Below, piece after piece: positions 33,273 through 42,299 of a stretch of 64,000 nucleotides of DNA. The position numbers and the translations under genes are program-made. Origin of the DNA: Streptomyces sp. A012304 (GTDB lineage Bacteria > Actinomycetota > Actinomycetes > Streptomycetales > Streptomycetaceae); assembly GCF_026008495.1 (NCBI RefSeq), contig NZ_BQUN01000057.1:171344-235343 (forward strand), written 5' to 3'. The first letter of the stretch is position 1. Every line of letters begins with the position of its first letter. Under the pieces are notes generated by a model that saw only the letters and a list, made by a program, of their open reading frames with translations, had not been told where the DNA came from and did not search any database.

Positions 33273-34417
33273 GCCGTGTCCCGGGCTCGCCGGGCGGCCT
33301 CCGCGAACCGCTCGTAGCGCTCGTAGCGCTCCACCCGGCGGCGCTTGGCGCGGCGGAAGCGGCGGGCGACCAGCCGCGCCAGGTCGGCGGCGCCCACCAT
33401 GCCCGCCTCGGGGCCGAGCTGGGCGCGCACGATCCGCGCCTCGGGGCGGTAGCCGCGGCCGGTGAGGTGGCGCTTGAACGCGTCCCGCGCGGGGCCGATC
33501 AGCAGGTCGTCGGCGGCCGAGACGCCGCCGCCGATGACGAAGCAGGACGGGTCGAGGGCGGCGGCCAGGTTGGCGATGCCGACGCCGAGCCACTGGCCGA
33601 TGTCCTGGAGCAGCTCGATGCACATCGCGTCGCCCTCACGGGCCAGCTCGGTGATCATCGGGCCGGTGATGTCACCGATCTGCCCCTTGACGTGCTCGAT
33701 GATCCCGTACGCCACCGGCGAGTCGGCGGCGGCCAGCTCCTTGGCCTCTCTGACCAGGGCGTTGCCGGAGCTGTACTGCTCCCAGCAGCCGCGGTTGCCG
33801 CACGGGCAGCGGTGGCCGCCGGGCACGACCTGCATGTGCCCGAACTCGCCGGCGACGCCGTACTTGCCGCGCTTGACCTGGCCGTCCTCCAGGATCGCGC
33901 CGCCGATGCCGGTGCCCAGCGTGATCATGACGAGGTGGTCCTCGCCGCGGCCCGCGCCGAACCGCCACTCCGCCCAGGCGGCGGTGTTGGCGTCGTTGTC
34001 GACGAGGACGGGGACCGCGAGGCGGCCGGCGATGCGGTCGCGCAGGGGCTCGTTGCGCCAGGACAGGTGGGGAGCGAACAGGACGCGGTTGCGGTCGGCG
34101 TCGACCCAGCCGGCCGCGCCGATGCCGACCGCGTGCACATCGTGCCGGTCGGACAGGTCCAGGACCAGCTCGACGATCGTGTCCTCGACGACCTTCGGGC
34201 TCTTGGACTTGTCCGGGGTCTCCGTGCGGACCTTCTCCAGGATGTTGCCGTCGGCGTCGACGACACCCGCCATCACCTTGGTGCCGCCGATGTCGATGCC
34301 CACCGTGGGCACGCGGGGTGCGGTGAGGTGGGAGCGTCGCTCGCGCGTGCCCACGGTGCGCAGGGCGGGGGCGCGGCGGGAGCCGATGGGGGCGGTGAAG
34401 TTGCCGTAGGTGCTCAT
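33269..34417 (-). CDS. ROK family glucokinase
   Basis: 382 residues. The ATP-binding DIGGTKVMAGVVD motif, the catalytic Asp in NDANTAAWAEW and the ROK zinc motif CPCGNRGCWEQY are present. The first 40 residues or so precede the kinase core, which makes this longer than the 317-residue GlkA type and similar to the second Streptomyces ROK kinase. The ATG at 34417 has no clear ribosome site; CAGAAT lies upstream at -10 distance, so a leaderless start is possible. A 20-residue repeat frame continuing upstream is judged non-coding. It phosphorylates glucose and may take part in carbon regulation. Confidence 0.88.
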   Translation of the reverse strand: MSTYGNFTAPIGSRRAPALRTVGTRERRSHLTAPRVPTVGIDIGGTKVMAGVVDADGNILEKVRTETPDKSKSPKVVEDTIVELVLDLSDRHDVHAVGIGAAGWVDADRNRVLFAPHLSWRNEPLRDRIAGRLAVPVLVDNDANTAAWAEWRFGAGRGEDHLVMITLGTGIGGAILEDGQVKRGKYGVAGEFGHMQVVPGGHRCPCGNRGCWEQYSSGNALVREAKELAAADSPVAYGIIEHVKGQIGDITGPMITELAREGDAMCIELLQDIGQWLGVGIANLAAALDPSCFVIGGGVSAADDLLIGPARDAFKRHLTGRGYRPEARIVRAQLGPEAGMVGAADLARLVARRFRRAKRRRVERYERYERFAEAARRARDTA

Positions 34418-34478
34418 CGGGGCCGATTCTGCCGCACGCACACACCGGAAGCTGAGCGGGGGAGGTGACGAGAGGGCG

Positions 34479-34725
34479 CGTCGTCGACCGCCCTCGGGCC
34501 CGTCACCGCAGGTCGCGGCGGTGCCGCGCAGCCCCGCACGTCGTCGGCCGCCCTCCGATCCGTCACCGCAGGTCGCGGCCGTGCCGCGCACCCCCACACG
34601 TCGTCGGCCGCCCTCCGATCCGTCACCGCAGGTCGCGGCCGTGCCGCGCACCCCCACACGTCGTCGACCGCCCTCCGATCCGTCACCGCAGGTCGCAGCC
34701 GTGCCGCGCACCCCCACACGTCGCC
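34479..34725. repeat. 60-bp tandem repeat array, about four copies
   Basis: Units of exactly 60 bp begin CGTCACCGCAGGTCGCGGCC at 34501, 34561, 34621 and 34681, with a partial copy before. The middle copies differ at only one to three positions. The array fills the space between the ABC ATPase stop and the ROK gene start, and one frame is open through all copies. Confidence 0.9.
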
Positions 34726-34740
34726 GCCGTCCCGCGTGCC

Positions 34741-35532
34741 TCAGCCGCGCTGGAGCTCGTGCCGCAGATCGTCCAGGTCGTCGCCGCCCGCCATCTGACG
34801 GGTCAGCTCCTCCAGGGTGATCTGCTCCCGTCCGTAGCCGCCGACCATCGTGCCCCTCCGCAGGAGCACGAAGCTGTCCCCCACCAGATAGGCGTGATGC
34901 GGGTTGTGGGTGATGAGTACGACACCGAGGCCCTCGTCACGTGCCGCCGCCACATACTTCAGCACCACGCCCGACTGCTTCACGCCCAGCGCCGCCGTCG
35001 GCTCGTCCAGGACGAGGACCTTCGCGCCGAAGTAGACCGCGCGCGCGATGGCGACGCACTGGCGTTCGCCGCCCGACAGGGTGCCGATGGGCTGGTCGAC
35101 GTCGCGCAGGTCGATGCCCATGCGGAGCAGTTCCGCGCGGGTGGTGCGGCGCATGAAGTCGGTGTCCAGGCGCTTGAACGGGCCGACGCCCTTACGGGGC
35201 TCCGAGCCGAGGAAGAAGTTCCGCCAGACCGGCATGAGGGGGACGACGGCCAGGTCCTGGTGGACGGTGGCGATACCGCGGTCCAGGGCCTCGCGCGGGG
35301 AGGACAGCGTCGTCTCCTCGCCGTCCAGGCGCAGGGTGCCGCCGTCGTGCCGGTGCAGGCCCGCGACGATCTTGATCAGGGTCGACTTGCCCGCGCCGTT
35401 GTCGCCGAGGACGCAGGTGATCCGGCCCGCGTGGACCTCCAGGGAGACGCCTTCGAGGGCGCGGACGGTGCCGTAGCGCTTGCTGACGCCGGACAGCTCC
35501 ACGAGCGCCGTACGGGGGGTCGCTTCCGTCAC
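34741..35532 (-). CDS. sugar ABC transporter ATP-binding subunit (single domain)
   Basis: 263 residues with Walker [11 protein letters not shown]-loop VHQDLAV, signature LSGGERQ, Walker [12 protein letters not shown] and H-loop TH. Family relatives of RbsA/MglA type have two ATPase halves of about 500 residues; here only one is present, so two copies must act as a homodimer. The GTG at 35532 overlaps the permease stop (GTGA). It is the last gene of the substrate-binding protein, permease, ATPase operon and lies just upstream of the 60-bp repeat array. Confidence 0.9.
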   Translation of the reverse strand: MTEATPRTALVELSGVSKRYGTVRALEGVSLEVHAGRITCVLGDNGAGKSTLIKIVAGLHRHDGGTLRLDGEETTLSSPREALDRGIATVHQDLAVVPLMPVWRNFFLGSEPRKGVGPFKRLDTDFMRRTTRAELLRMGIDLRDVDQPIGTLSGGERQCVAIARAVYFGAKVLVLDEPTAALGVKQSGVVLKYVAAARDEGLGVVLITHNPHHAYLVGDSFVLLRRGTMVGGYGREQITLEELTRQMAGGDDLDDLRHELQRG

Positions 35533-36593
35533 TTGGTGGCCTCCGCGCGCTTGCGGACCCAGGCGTTGAGCAGGGTCGCGAGGAGCAGCATCGCTCCGAG
35601 GAAGAACTGGAACCAGTCGGGGTTCCACTCGGCGAAGACGATGCCCTTGCTCGTCATGCCGAACAGGAACGCGCCGACCGCCGAACCGACCGCGCTGCCG
35701 TGGCCCCCGGTGATCAGGCAGCCGCCGATGACGGCGGCGATGATGTAGATCAGCTCGTTGCCGACGCCCTCGCCGGACTGGACGACGTCGTAGCTGAAGA
35801 GCAGGTGCTGGCCGGAGATCCAGGCGCCGAGGGCGACACCCATGTAGAGGCCGATCCGGGTCCGGTCCACGGGGACGCCGACGGCGCGGGCCGCGTCCTT
35901 GTTGCCGCCGACCGCGAAGATCCAGTTGCCGGCGCGGGTGCGCAGCAGGATCCAGGAGGCGACGGCGACCAGGGCGAACCACCACAGGATCGTGATCTTG
36001 ATGGCGACGCCGCCGACGGTGAGGGTGGACGCGAAGACGTCGCGGGCCGTGGGGAAGCCCTCCATGTCGGCGATGGTCTTCGTCGAGACGGTGCCGTCGA
36101 TCAGCTTGGTGAAGCCGAGGTTCATGCCGGTCAGCATCAGGAACGTGCCGAGTGTGACGATGAAGCTGGGCAGCCGGGTGCGGGTGAGCACGTAGCCGTT
36201 GAAGGCGCCGATCGCGAGGGTGGCGAGGAGGGAGACCCCGACGCCGACCCAGACGTTCGCCGTCATCTGGTAGCTGAACATCGAGGAGATCAGCGCCGAC
36301 GATGTGACCAGCACGCCGGCCGACAGGTCGAACTCGCCGCCGATCATCAGCAGCGCGACCGGGACGGCCATGATGCCGATGGTCGACGACGCGTACAGGA
36401 CGGTGCTGAGGCTGCTCGCGCGGAGGAAGCCGTCGGCGGCGACGGCGAAGAAGCAGAACACCGCGATCGCGCCGACCACCGAGCCCAGTTCGGGGCGGCT
36501 GAGCAGCCTGCGCGGCACCGAGCTGCGCAGAATCCTTTCGTCAGTCGTCCGGCCGACCGCCTCGTCCGCCCTCCCTTCGACCGTCGCGCTCAT
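35529..36593 (-). CDS. sugar ABC transporter permease (RbsC type)
   Basis: 354 residues with eight to ten hydrophobic helices. [20 protein letters not shown] is the conserved BPD_transp_2 motif, with GVLVTSSAL in the EAA-like position. [19 protein letters not shown] is also typical of ribose/xylose/inositol permeases. The ATG overlaps the TGA of the substrate-binding protein gene (ATGA). No second permease is encoded, so a homodimer is likely. The operon is probably controlled by the GntR site at 37721. Confidence 0.9.
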   Translation of the reverse strand: MSATVEGRADEAVGRTTDERILRSSVPRRLLSRPELGSVVGAIAVFCFFAVAADGFLRASSLSTVLYASSTIGIMAVPVALLMIGGEFDLSAGVLVTSSALISSMFSYQMTANVWVGVGVSLLATLAIGAFNGYVLTRTRLPSFIVTLGTFLMLTGMNLGFTKLIDGTVSTKTIADMEGFPTARDVFASTLTVGGVAIKITILWWFALVAVASWILLRTRAGNWIFAVGGNKDAARAVGVPVDRTRIGLYMGVALGAWISGQHLLFSYDVVQSGEGVGNELIYIIAAVIGGCLITGGHGSAVGSAVGAFLFGMTSKGIVFAEWNPDWFQFFLGAMLLLATLLNAWVRKRAEATK

Positions 36594-37594
36594 CGGGTGC
36601 CCCGCTCGGTGTACCGCGCCAGCTCGGCCGCCTGGTCCTCGGTGACGATCTGCGGGCCGGTCAGCACGGGCCGGCCGCCGCCGAGCACGTCGCCGTTGTA
36701 CTTGTACAGCCACAGCAGGTCCACGGCCTGGTAGCCCTGGAGGTACGGCTGCTGGTCGACGGCGAAGCCGAGGCTGCCGTCCGCCAGGCCCGCGACCACC
36801 TTGGCGTTGAGGTCGAAGGTGCCGACCTCCGCCTTGCTGCCGGCGCCCTGCTTGGCTTTGACGGCGGTGTCGGCGTACGGGGCGCCGAGGGTGACGACGG
36901 AGTCGATCGACGGGTCGGCCTGGAGCCGGGCCTCGATCGCGGACTGCACATCGGGCATGTTGGTGCCGTTGACGTGGAGGTTCGCGACCTCGCCGGAGAA
37001 GGTGGCGGCCACTCCGGAGCAGCGCTGCTCATGGCCGACGTTGCCCTGCTCGTGCAGGACGCAGATCGCCTTCTTCCTGCCGCGCTTGCTCAGCTCCTCG
37101 CCGACGGCCCGGCCGGCGACGGCCTCGTCCTGGCCGATGTGGGCGAGCGCGCCGAACGCCCTGGACTCGGCGGAGCCCGAGTTCACCGTGATCACGGGGA
37201 TGCCGGCCTCGGCGGCGCGGGCGAGCGCGGCCTTCATCGCGTCGGGCTTGGCGAGGGTGACGACGATGCCGTCGACCTTCTTGTCGACCGCCGCGTCGAC
37301 GAGCTGGGCCTGCTGCTGGGCCTCGTCGTCGTGGGAGTACAGGAAGTCGATGTTGTCCTTGACGGCGGCCTGCCTCGCGCCGCTCTGGACGATGTCCCAG
37401 AACGTGTCGCCGTCACCCGAGTGGGTGATCATCGCGAAGGTCCAGCGCGGGGTGTCCACCGCCGCCCGGCCCTGCGCGGCCGCGGCCCTGCGGGCGTCCT
37501 CGGCGCGTTTCCCGCCGGTGCTGCTGCACCCCGCGAGGCAGACGCAGAGCACCCCCGCCAACGCCGTTCCTGCCCAGGTTCGCAACCGTGCCAC
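36590..37594 (-). CDS. sugar ABC transporter substrate-binding lipoprotein
   Basis: 334 residues with a lipobox LCVCLAGCSS (Cys about 23). The mature part belongs to the periplasmic-binding-protein family of RbsB/XylF type (TPRWTFAMITHSGDGDTFWD, DGIVVTLAKPDAMKAALARA, IPVITVNSG). The GTG at 37594 gives a normal signal peptide; a longer frame to 37669 lacks a ribosome site. It heads a three-gene ABC operon. The partner dehydrogenase across the GntR gene suggests a polyol or inositol-like ligand, but the sugar cannot be read from sequence. Confidence 0.88.
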   Translation of the reverse strand: MARLRTWAGTALAGVLCVCLAGCSSTGGKRAEDARRAAAAQGRAAVDTPRWTFAMITHSGDGDTFWDIVQSGARQAAVKDNIDFLYSHDDEAQQQAQLVDAAVDKKVDGIVVTLAKPDAMKAALARAAEAGIPVITVNSGSAESRAFGALAHIGQDEAVAGRAVGEELSKRGRKKAICVLHEQGNVGHEQRCSGVAATFSGEVANLHVNGTNMPDVQSAIEARLQADPSIDSVVTLGAPYADTAVKAKQGAGSKAEVGTFDLNAKVVAGLADGSLGFAVDQQPYLQGYQAVDLLWLYKYNGDVLGGGRPVLTGPQIVTEDQAAELARYTERGTR

Positions 37595-37720
37595 GAGGTG
37601 GTGCCCTTCTTGCCGTGCTCTGTCGTACGCGCGCGCCCGATGACCGCTCACCGGACACAAACGCCCCATTATCGAACACAGGGATCAGGCGTCTCAGACG
37701 GGGGACCACGATCCGGTCGC

Positions 37721-37733
37721 ATTGTCCGGACAT
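37721..37733. promoter_or_regulatory. GntR operator, ABC operon side
   Basis: ATTGTCCGGACAT contains the perfect palindrome TGTCCGGACA. It lies 127 bp upstream of the substrate-binding protein start and is identical to the site at 38568. Confidence 0.8.
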
Positions 37734-37753
37734 GGTCGTGACAGGGGTCCCGC

Positions 37754-38518
37754 TCAGGGCCGCACGAGCAGCTGGAACTCGAAGGAGTAGCGGGTCGGGC
37801 GGTAGATGTGGTCGCCGAACTCGACGGCGCGGCCGGTGTCGTCGAAGGTGGTGCGCTGCATGGTGAGCAGCGGGGCGCCCTCGTCCTCGGCGAGCCGCTC
37901 GGCCTCGGCCGCGGTGGCGGCGCGGGCGCCGATGGACTGGCGGGCGCTGTGCAGGGTGATCCCGGCGGCCCGCATCAGCCGGTACAGGCCGGTCGCCTGG
38001 AGCTGGTCGGTGTCCAGGTCGAGCAGGCCGGAGGGCAGGTGGTTGCACAGGTACGCCATCGGCTCGCCGTGCGCCAGTCGCAGCCGCTCCACCCGGTGCA
38101 CCTCGCTGCCCTCGGCGACCCCGAGCGCGGCCGCGACCTCGGCGGTGGCGGGCACGACCGTGTTGACCAGGACCGTCGTCGCGGGGCGCTGACCGGCGGC
38201 CTCCAGGTCGTCGTAGAGGCTGCTGAGCTCCAGCGGGCGCTTGACCTGGCTGTGCACGACCTGGGTGCCGACGCCCCGACGGCGGACCAGCAGCCCCTTG
38301 TCGACCAGGGACTGGATCGCCTGTCGCACGGTCGGGCGGGACAGGCCGAGCCGGGCGGCGAGTTCGATCTCGTTGCCCAGCAGGCTGCCGGGGGTGAGGG
38401 ATCCGTGCTCGATCGCGGCTTCGAGCTGCTGGGCCAGCTGGAAGTACAACGGGACCGGAGAACTCCGGTCCACCCTGAGCTCCAGCTGCACGGTCGGGTC
38501 CACTTCTGGTTTCGGCAC
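37754..38518 (-). CDS. GntR family regulator (HutC type)
   Basis: 254 residues. N-terminal winged helix (PVPLYFQLAQQLEAAIEHGS, LARLGLSRPTVRQAIQSLVD) and a C-terminal UTRA effector domain (about 100-254) that binds sugar-like or organic-acid effectors. The GTG at 38518 has no clear ribosome site. It is flanked by two identical 13-bp palindromes, so it probably represses both the ABC operon and the divergent dehydrogenase gene and responds to the imported compound. Confidence 0.88.
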   Translation of the reverse strand: MPKPEVDPTVQLELRVDRSSPVPLYFQLAQQLEAAIEHGSLTPGSLLGNEIELAARLGLSRPTVRQAIQSLVDKGLLVRRRGVGTQVVHSQVKRPLELSSLYDDLEAAGQRPATTVLVNTVVPATAEVAAALGVAEGSEVHRVERLRLAHGEPMAYLCNHLPSGLLDLDTDQLQATGLYRLMRAAGITLHSARQSIGARAATAAEAERLAEDEGAPLLTMQRTTFDDTGRAVEFGDHIYRPTRYSFEFQLLVRP

Positions 38519-38567
38519 GGGCCCGAGCGTAGCCTCGCGGCCGGTTGACGGGAAGTTGTGTAGTTCG

Positions 38568-38580
38568 ATTGTCCGGACAT
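38568..38580. promoter_or_regulatory. GntR operator, dehydrogenase side
   Basis: ATTGTCCGGACAT, the second copy of the 13-bp site, lies in the 103-bp space between the gntR start and the divergent Gfo/Idh/MocA gene, where it could control both. Confidence 0.8.
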
Positions 38581-38621
38581 ATGCATTGACAGGGTGCGGG
38601 CTGCGACGCCACGGTGATTCC

Positions 38622-40313
38622 ATGCGCATCGGGGTCATCGGGACGGGCCGCATCGGCACGATTCATGCGAACACACTCAGCCGTCACCGCGAGGTGGGGT
38701 CCCTGATTCTCACGGACGCGGAGCCCGCGCGAGCGCAGGAGCTGGCGCTCCGGCTGGGCGAGACGGCCGCCCCCGGGGTGGACGAGGTCTTCCGCTGGGG
38801 CGTTGACGCCGTGGTCATCACGGCGTCGACCTCGGCCCACGCCGAACTGATCGGTCGGGCAGCACGCTCCGGGCTCCCGGTCTTCTGCGAGAAGCCCATC
38901 GCCCTGGACCTGGCGGGGACCTTACAGGCGATCGCCGAGGTGGAGGCGGCGGGAACAGTCCTGCAAATGGGGTTCCAGCGGCGCTTCGACACGGGGTACA
39001 CCGGGGCCCGGGAGGCGGTGGGCTCGGGCCGGCTCGGGCGGCTGCACACCGTACGGGCGGTGACGTCCGACCAGTCGCCGCCGCCGGCCGCGTGGCTGCC
39101 GGTGTCCGGCGGGCTGTTCCGGGACTCGCTGATCCACGACTTCGACGTGCTGCGCTGGGTGACGGGGCGCGAGGTGGCCGACGTGTACGCCGCCGGGTCG
39201 GACGGCGGGCCCGCGATGTTCCGGGCGGCCGGGGACGTCGACACGGCGGCGGCGCTCCTCACCCTCGACGACGGCACGCTCGCCACGGCCACGGCGACAC
39301 GGCTGAACGGCGCGGGGTACGACGTGCGCATGGAGTTGGCCGGCGAGCTGGACCAGATCGTCGTCGGCCTGGACGACCGCACTCCCATCGCCTCCACCGA
39401 GCCCACCGGTCCCCCGGCCGCGGACAAGCCCTGGAGCAGCTTCCTGGAGCGATTCGGCCCCGCCTACGAGGCGGAACTGAACGCCTTCGTCGACGTCATC
39501 CGCGGCACCCGCCCCAACCCCTGCGACGGCCGCGAGGCACTTCAGGCCCTCCGCATCGCCGAGGCCTGCGACATCTCCCGCCGCGAACGCCGAGCGGTGT
39601 CCCTCGCGGAGATCCCGGGAGGAGAGCCCCTCGGAGCGGCCGGCCCGGTAGCGGCGGGTGTGGGGGGCGCCGCCCCGGGAGCGGGCGGTGTCGGGGGCGC
39701 CGTCCCGGACGGGAACGCCACAGGCGGGAACGCCACAGGCGGGTCGGCGACGCCCGGGTCGACGGGCGGGCAGGACACGGGCGCACCGCGTGCACTGGAC
39801 GCACCGGAGGCCCCGGACTCACCCGGCCCCCAACCCTGGCCGACAACACCCGACACGCACGCCACGCCGGGGACACCACCGCCGGACGCCCAGCCCGCCC
39901 TGGGTCCGCCGGGCCCACAGCCCTGGCCGACGACACCCGGCCCACAGGCCGCCCCAGGGACACCCCCACCGAACACGCAACCCACCCCCATCCCACCAGG
40001 CCCACAACCCTGGCCGACGACACCGGACCTCCAGGCCGTCCCGGGGACACCGCCACCCGGCGTACCGGGCGCGCCCGGCGTACCGCTCGTGCCGGGCGTG
40101 CAGGCGTGGCCCGGGATGCCGGAGGCCGCGCAGGCCGGGCCGACGGCGTCGGCGCCCGTGGCGCCCGGCCGGCCGGGGACACCCGCGATGTTCGCGGGAT
40201 TCGAGGAACCGGACCCCTCGGCACCGCCGGGACCACAGCCCTGGCCGGGTCCACCGGACGCGCGGCCCGCGCCGGGTGGGGCGGGGCCGTACGAGGGGCC
40301 CGGATACGGGTGA
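38622..40313 (+). CDS. Gfo/Idh/MocA dehydrogenase with Pro-rich repeat tail
   Basis: 563 residues. The NAD(P)-binding motif GTGRIG (7-12), catalytic Lys91 in CEKPIALD and the HDFDVLRW segment place the first 345 residues in the Gfo/Idh/MocA family (inositol-2-dehydrogenase-like). The remaining 220 residues are Pro/Gly/Ala/Thr-rich and contain three copies of a 29-residue repeat starting PGPQPWPTTP, plus a final PGPQPWPG. Members normally stop near 340 residues. It is divergent from the GntR gene and probably oxidises a ring polyol or sugar brought in by the ABC importer. Confidence 0.85.
   Translation: MRIGVIGTGRIGTIHANTLSRHREVGSLILTDAEPARAQELALRLGETAAPGVDEVFRWGVDAVVITASTSAHAELIGRAARSGLPVFCEKPIALDLAGTLQAIAEVEAAGTVLQMGFQRRFDTGYTGAREAVGSGRLGRLHTVRAVTSDQSPPPAAWLPVSGGLFRDSLIHDFDVLRWVTGREVADVYAAGSDGGPAMFRAAGDVDTAAALLTLDDGTLATATATRLNGAGYDVRMELAGELDQIVVGLDDRTPIASTEPTGPPAADKPWSSFLERFGPAYEAELNAFVDVIRGTRPNPCDGREALQALRIAEACDISRRERRAVSLAEIPGGEPLGAAGPVAAGVGGAAPGAGGVGGAVPDGNATGGNATGGSATPGSTGGQDTGAPRALDAPEAPDSPGPQPWPTTPDTHATPGTPPPDAQPALGPPGPQPWPTTPGPQAAPGTPPPNTQPTPIPPGPQPWPTTPDLQAVPGTPPPGVPGAPGVPLVPGVQAWPGMPEAAQAGPTASAPVAPGRPGTPAMFAGFEEPDPSAPPGPQPWPGPPDARPAPGGAGPYEGPGYG
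39822..40061 (+). repeat. 87-bp tandem repeats in dehydrogenase tail
   Basis: Copies at 39822-39908 and 39909-39995 and a partial third to about 40061 encode 29 residues each (PGPQPWPTTP-x(5)-PGTPPP-x(8)). The nucleotide sequence is also well conserved, so the duplication may be recent. Confidence 0.8.
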
Positions 40314-40329
40314 GGTCGCTCGCCGGCGT

Positions 40330-41514
40330 CTACCAGCGCACCCGCAGGTCGCGCACGCCGCGTATCAGCATGCCCGGCAGCCAGTCGTCGGGTGGGGCGG
40401 ACAGGGCCAGGGCGGGGGCACGGGTGAGGAGCGCACGCAGGGCCGTGTGGGCCTCCAGGCGGGCCAACGGCGCGCCCAGGCAGTAGTGGATGCCGTGGCC
40501 GAAGGCGAGGTGGCCGCGGGTGTCGCGGCGGATGTCGAAGCGGTCGGGGTCGGGATGCCGGGCCGCGTCTCGGCCGGCGGCGGCGAGGCCGATCACCACC
40601 GTCTCACCCCGCGCGATCGCCCTGCCGCCGATCTCCAACGGCTCGGCCGCGAAGCGGAACGTGGCGTTCTCCACCGGGCCCTCGTACCGCAGGGCCTCCT
40701 CGATCGCGCCGTCCAGGAGCGTCATGTCGGCGCGCAGGGCAGCGAGTTGCTCGGGGTGCGTGAGCAGAGCGTGGACGGTGTTGGTGATGAGGTTGACCGT
40801 GGTCTCATGGCCGGCGATGAGCAGGATGAACGCCATGCCGCGCAACTCGCCCGGTGAGAGCCGGTCGCCGTCCTCCGCGGTCGTACGGATCAGGTCGCTC
40901 AGCAGGTCGTCGCTCGGCCCGGCGCACCGCTTGTCCTCGATCAGTTCGGTGAGGTACGCGGCCAGCCGCGCGAACGCGTCGTGCGCGCTCTCCTCGCTGG
41001 TCGGCGCCACCGTCTCGGTGGAGAGCTTGCGGAACTCGGTGCGGTCCATCTCGGGGACGCCGAGCAGTTCGCAGATGACGGTGATCGGCAGTGGATAGGC
41101 GAACGACTCCACCAGGTCGGCGCTGCCGTGCGGCAGCATCATGTCGAGCAGGTCGTCGGTGATCTGCTGGATCCGGGGCCGCAGCCGCTCCACCCGGCGC
41201 ATGGTGAAGGCGCGCGAGATCAGCGCCCGCAGACGCGTGTGCTGCGGCGGGTCGGTCATCAGCAGGTACTTGCCGATCAGCTCCTCGTCCAGGAAGGTGA
41301 CGCCGATCCGGCTGCCGTCCTTGGCGAGCCGCGGGTCGGCGAGCGCCGCGCGCGCCTCCTGGTACCCCACGACGAGCCAGGACCAGTCGTCCGCACCGGC
41401 GCCGGGCAGCCGTACCCGGTGGACGGGGCCGCGCTCACGCAGCCGCGCGTACACCGGATGCGGGTCCTTGCGGAACCCCTCTCCGAACGCCCCCAGGTCG
41501 ATCACTTCGGCCAT
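40330..41514 (-). CDS. cytochrome P450 (CYP107-like)
   Basis: 394 residues, soluble bacterial class I P450. The I-helix AGHETT, K-helix EALR and heme loop FGHGIHYCLG with the axial Cys are all present. GGGAGGGGAG lies upstream of the ATG. No ferredoxin or reductase gene is adjacent. The overall sequence resembles CYP107-type enzymes that hydroxylate macrolides and other secondary metabolites; the substrate is unknown. Confidence 0.9.
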   Translation of the reverse strand: MAEVIDLGAFGEGFRKDPHPVYARLRERGPVHRVRLPGAGADDWSWLVVGYQEARAALADPRLAKDGSRIGVTFLDEELIGKYLLMTDPPQHTRLRALISRAFTMRRVERLRPRIQQITDDLLDMMLPHGSADLVESFAYPLPITVICELLGVPEMDRTEFRKLSTETVAPTSEESAHDAFARLAAYLTELIEDKRCAGPSDDLLSDLIRTTAEDGDRLSPGELRGMAFILLIAGHETTVNLITNTVHALLTHPEQLAALRADMTLLDGAIEEALRYEGPVENATFRFAAEPLEIGGRAIARGETVVIGLAAAGRDAARHPDPDRFDIRRDTRGHLAFGHGIHYCLGAPLARLEAHTALRALLTRAPALALSAPPDDWLPGMLIRGVRDLRVRW

Positions 41515-41557
41515 GCCGCTCCCCTCCCGTCACCCGCCCAACGAACGGGCCCCCGGC

Positions 41558-42235
41558 CTAGTGCCCGTCCGCCTCTTCCTCCAGCAGCCCCGCGTCGTAC
41601 GCCAACAGGGCGATCTGGACACGGTTGTTGAGGTCGAGCTTGGCCAGGACGCGGGAGACGTGCGCCTTGACGGTGGCGACGCTCATGAACAGCTCTGCGG
41701 CGATCTCCGCGTTGGACAGGCCCCGCCCGACCGCGACGACAACCTCGCGCTCGCGCTCCCCCAGCGTCGCGATCCGCTCACGCGCGCGTGCGCGGCGGGT
41801 GTCGGCGGCGGCACCGGCCGCGTGGTCCATCAACTGGCGGGTGACGGCGGGCGACAGGACGGGGTCACCGGCCGCGACCCGGCGCACGGCGTCGAGGATC
41901 TCGGCTGGTGGGGTGTCCTTCAGGACGAACCCGGCGGCGCCCGCGCGCAGTGCCAGCAGCACCTGGTCGTCGGCGTGGAAGGTGGTGAGGACGACGACCT
42001 GGGGGGCGTCCTTGCGGGCCCGCAGTCGCCGGGTGGCGGTCAGGCCGTCCACCGACGGCATCCGGATGTCCATGAGGACGACGTCCGGGCGGGTGCGGTC
42101 GACGAGCGTCTCGGCCTCGTCGCCGTCGCCGGCCTCGCCGACGATCTCGATGTCGTCGGCGCCGCCCATCATGAAGGACAGACCGGCGCGCACCAGGGGA
42201 TCGTCGTCGACGAGGAGCAGTCTGATGGCAGTCAT
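41558..42235 (-). CDS. NarL/FixJ response regulator
   Basis: 225 residues. Receiver domain with acidic pocket (LVDDDP) and phospho-acceptor Asp in DVVLMDIRMP, and Lys in VLKDT. The C-terminal LuxR-type helix-turn-helix is LSNAEIAAELFMSVATVKAHV. It lies 64 bp downstream of the histidine kinase gene, on the same strand, forming a two-component system. Target genes are not evident. Confidence 0.9.
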   Translation of the reverse strand: MTAIRLLLVDDDPLVRAGLSFMMGGADDIEIVGEAGDGDEAETLVDRTRPDVVLMDIRMPSVDGLTATRRLRARKDAPQVVVLTTFHADDQVLLALRAGAAGFVLKDTPPAEILDAVRRVAAGDPVLSPAVTRQLMDHAAGAAADTRRARARERIATLGEREREVVVAVGRGLSNAEIAAELFMSVATVKAHVSRVLAKLDLNNRVQIALLAYDAGLLEEEADGH

Positions 42236-42299
42236 GGTCCTTACGTAATCACGGCGACGGACGGGGAGTCGGGCGTACGGCGATCGGGTGGGCGCCGGT

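Noticed and set aside
29835..33317. Long plus-strand open frame of 1160 codons opposite the SNF2 and membrane protein genes
   Set aside because: It is antisense to strongly motif-bearing genes, has no family features, and its length reflects third-position GC bias.
33269..34717. ROK kinase with a 100-residue N-terminal extension through the 60-bp repeats
   Set aside because: No ribosome site upstream, the repeats are 20-residue low-complexity units, and other ROK kinases start near the chosen Met.
29403..39995. CRISPR array suspicion from the 18-, 60- and 87-bp repeats
   Set aside because: The repeats are directly adjacent without unique spacers, two lie inside coding frames, and no cas genes are present.
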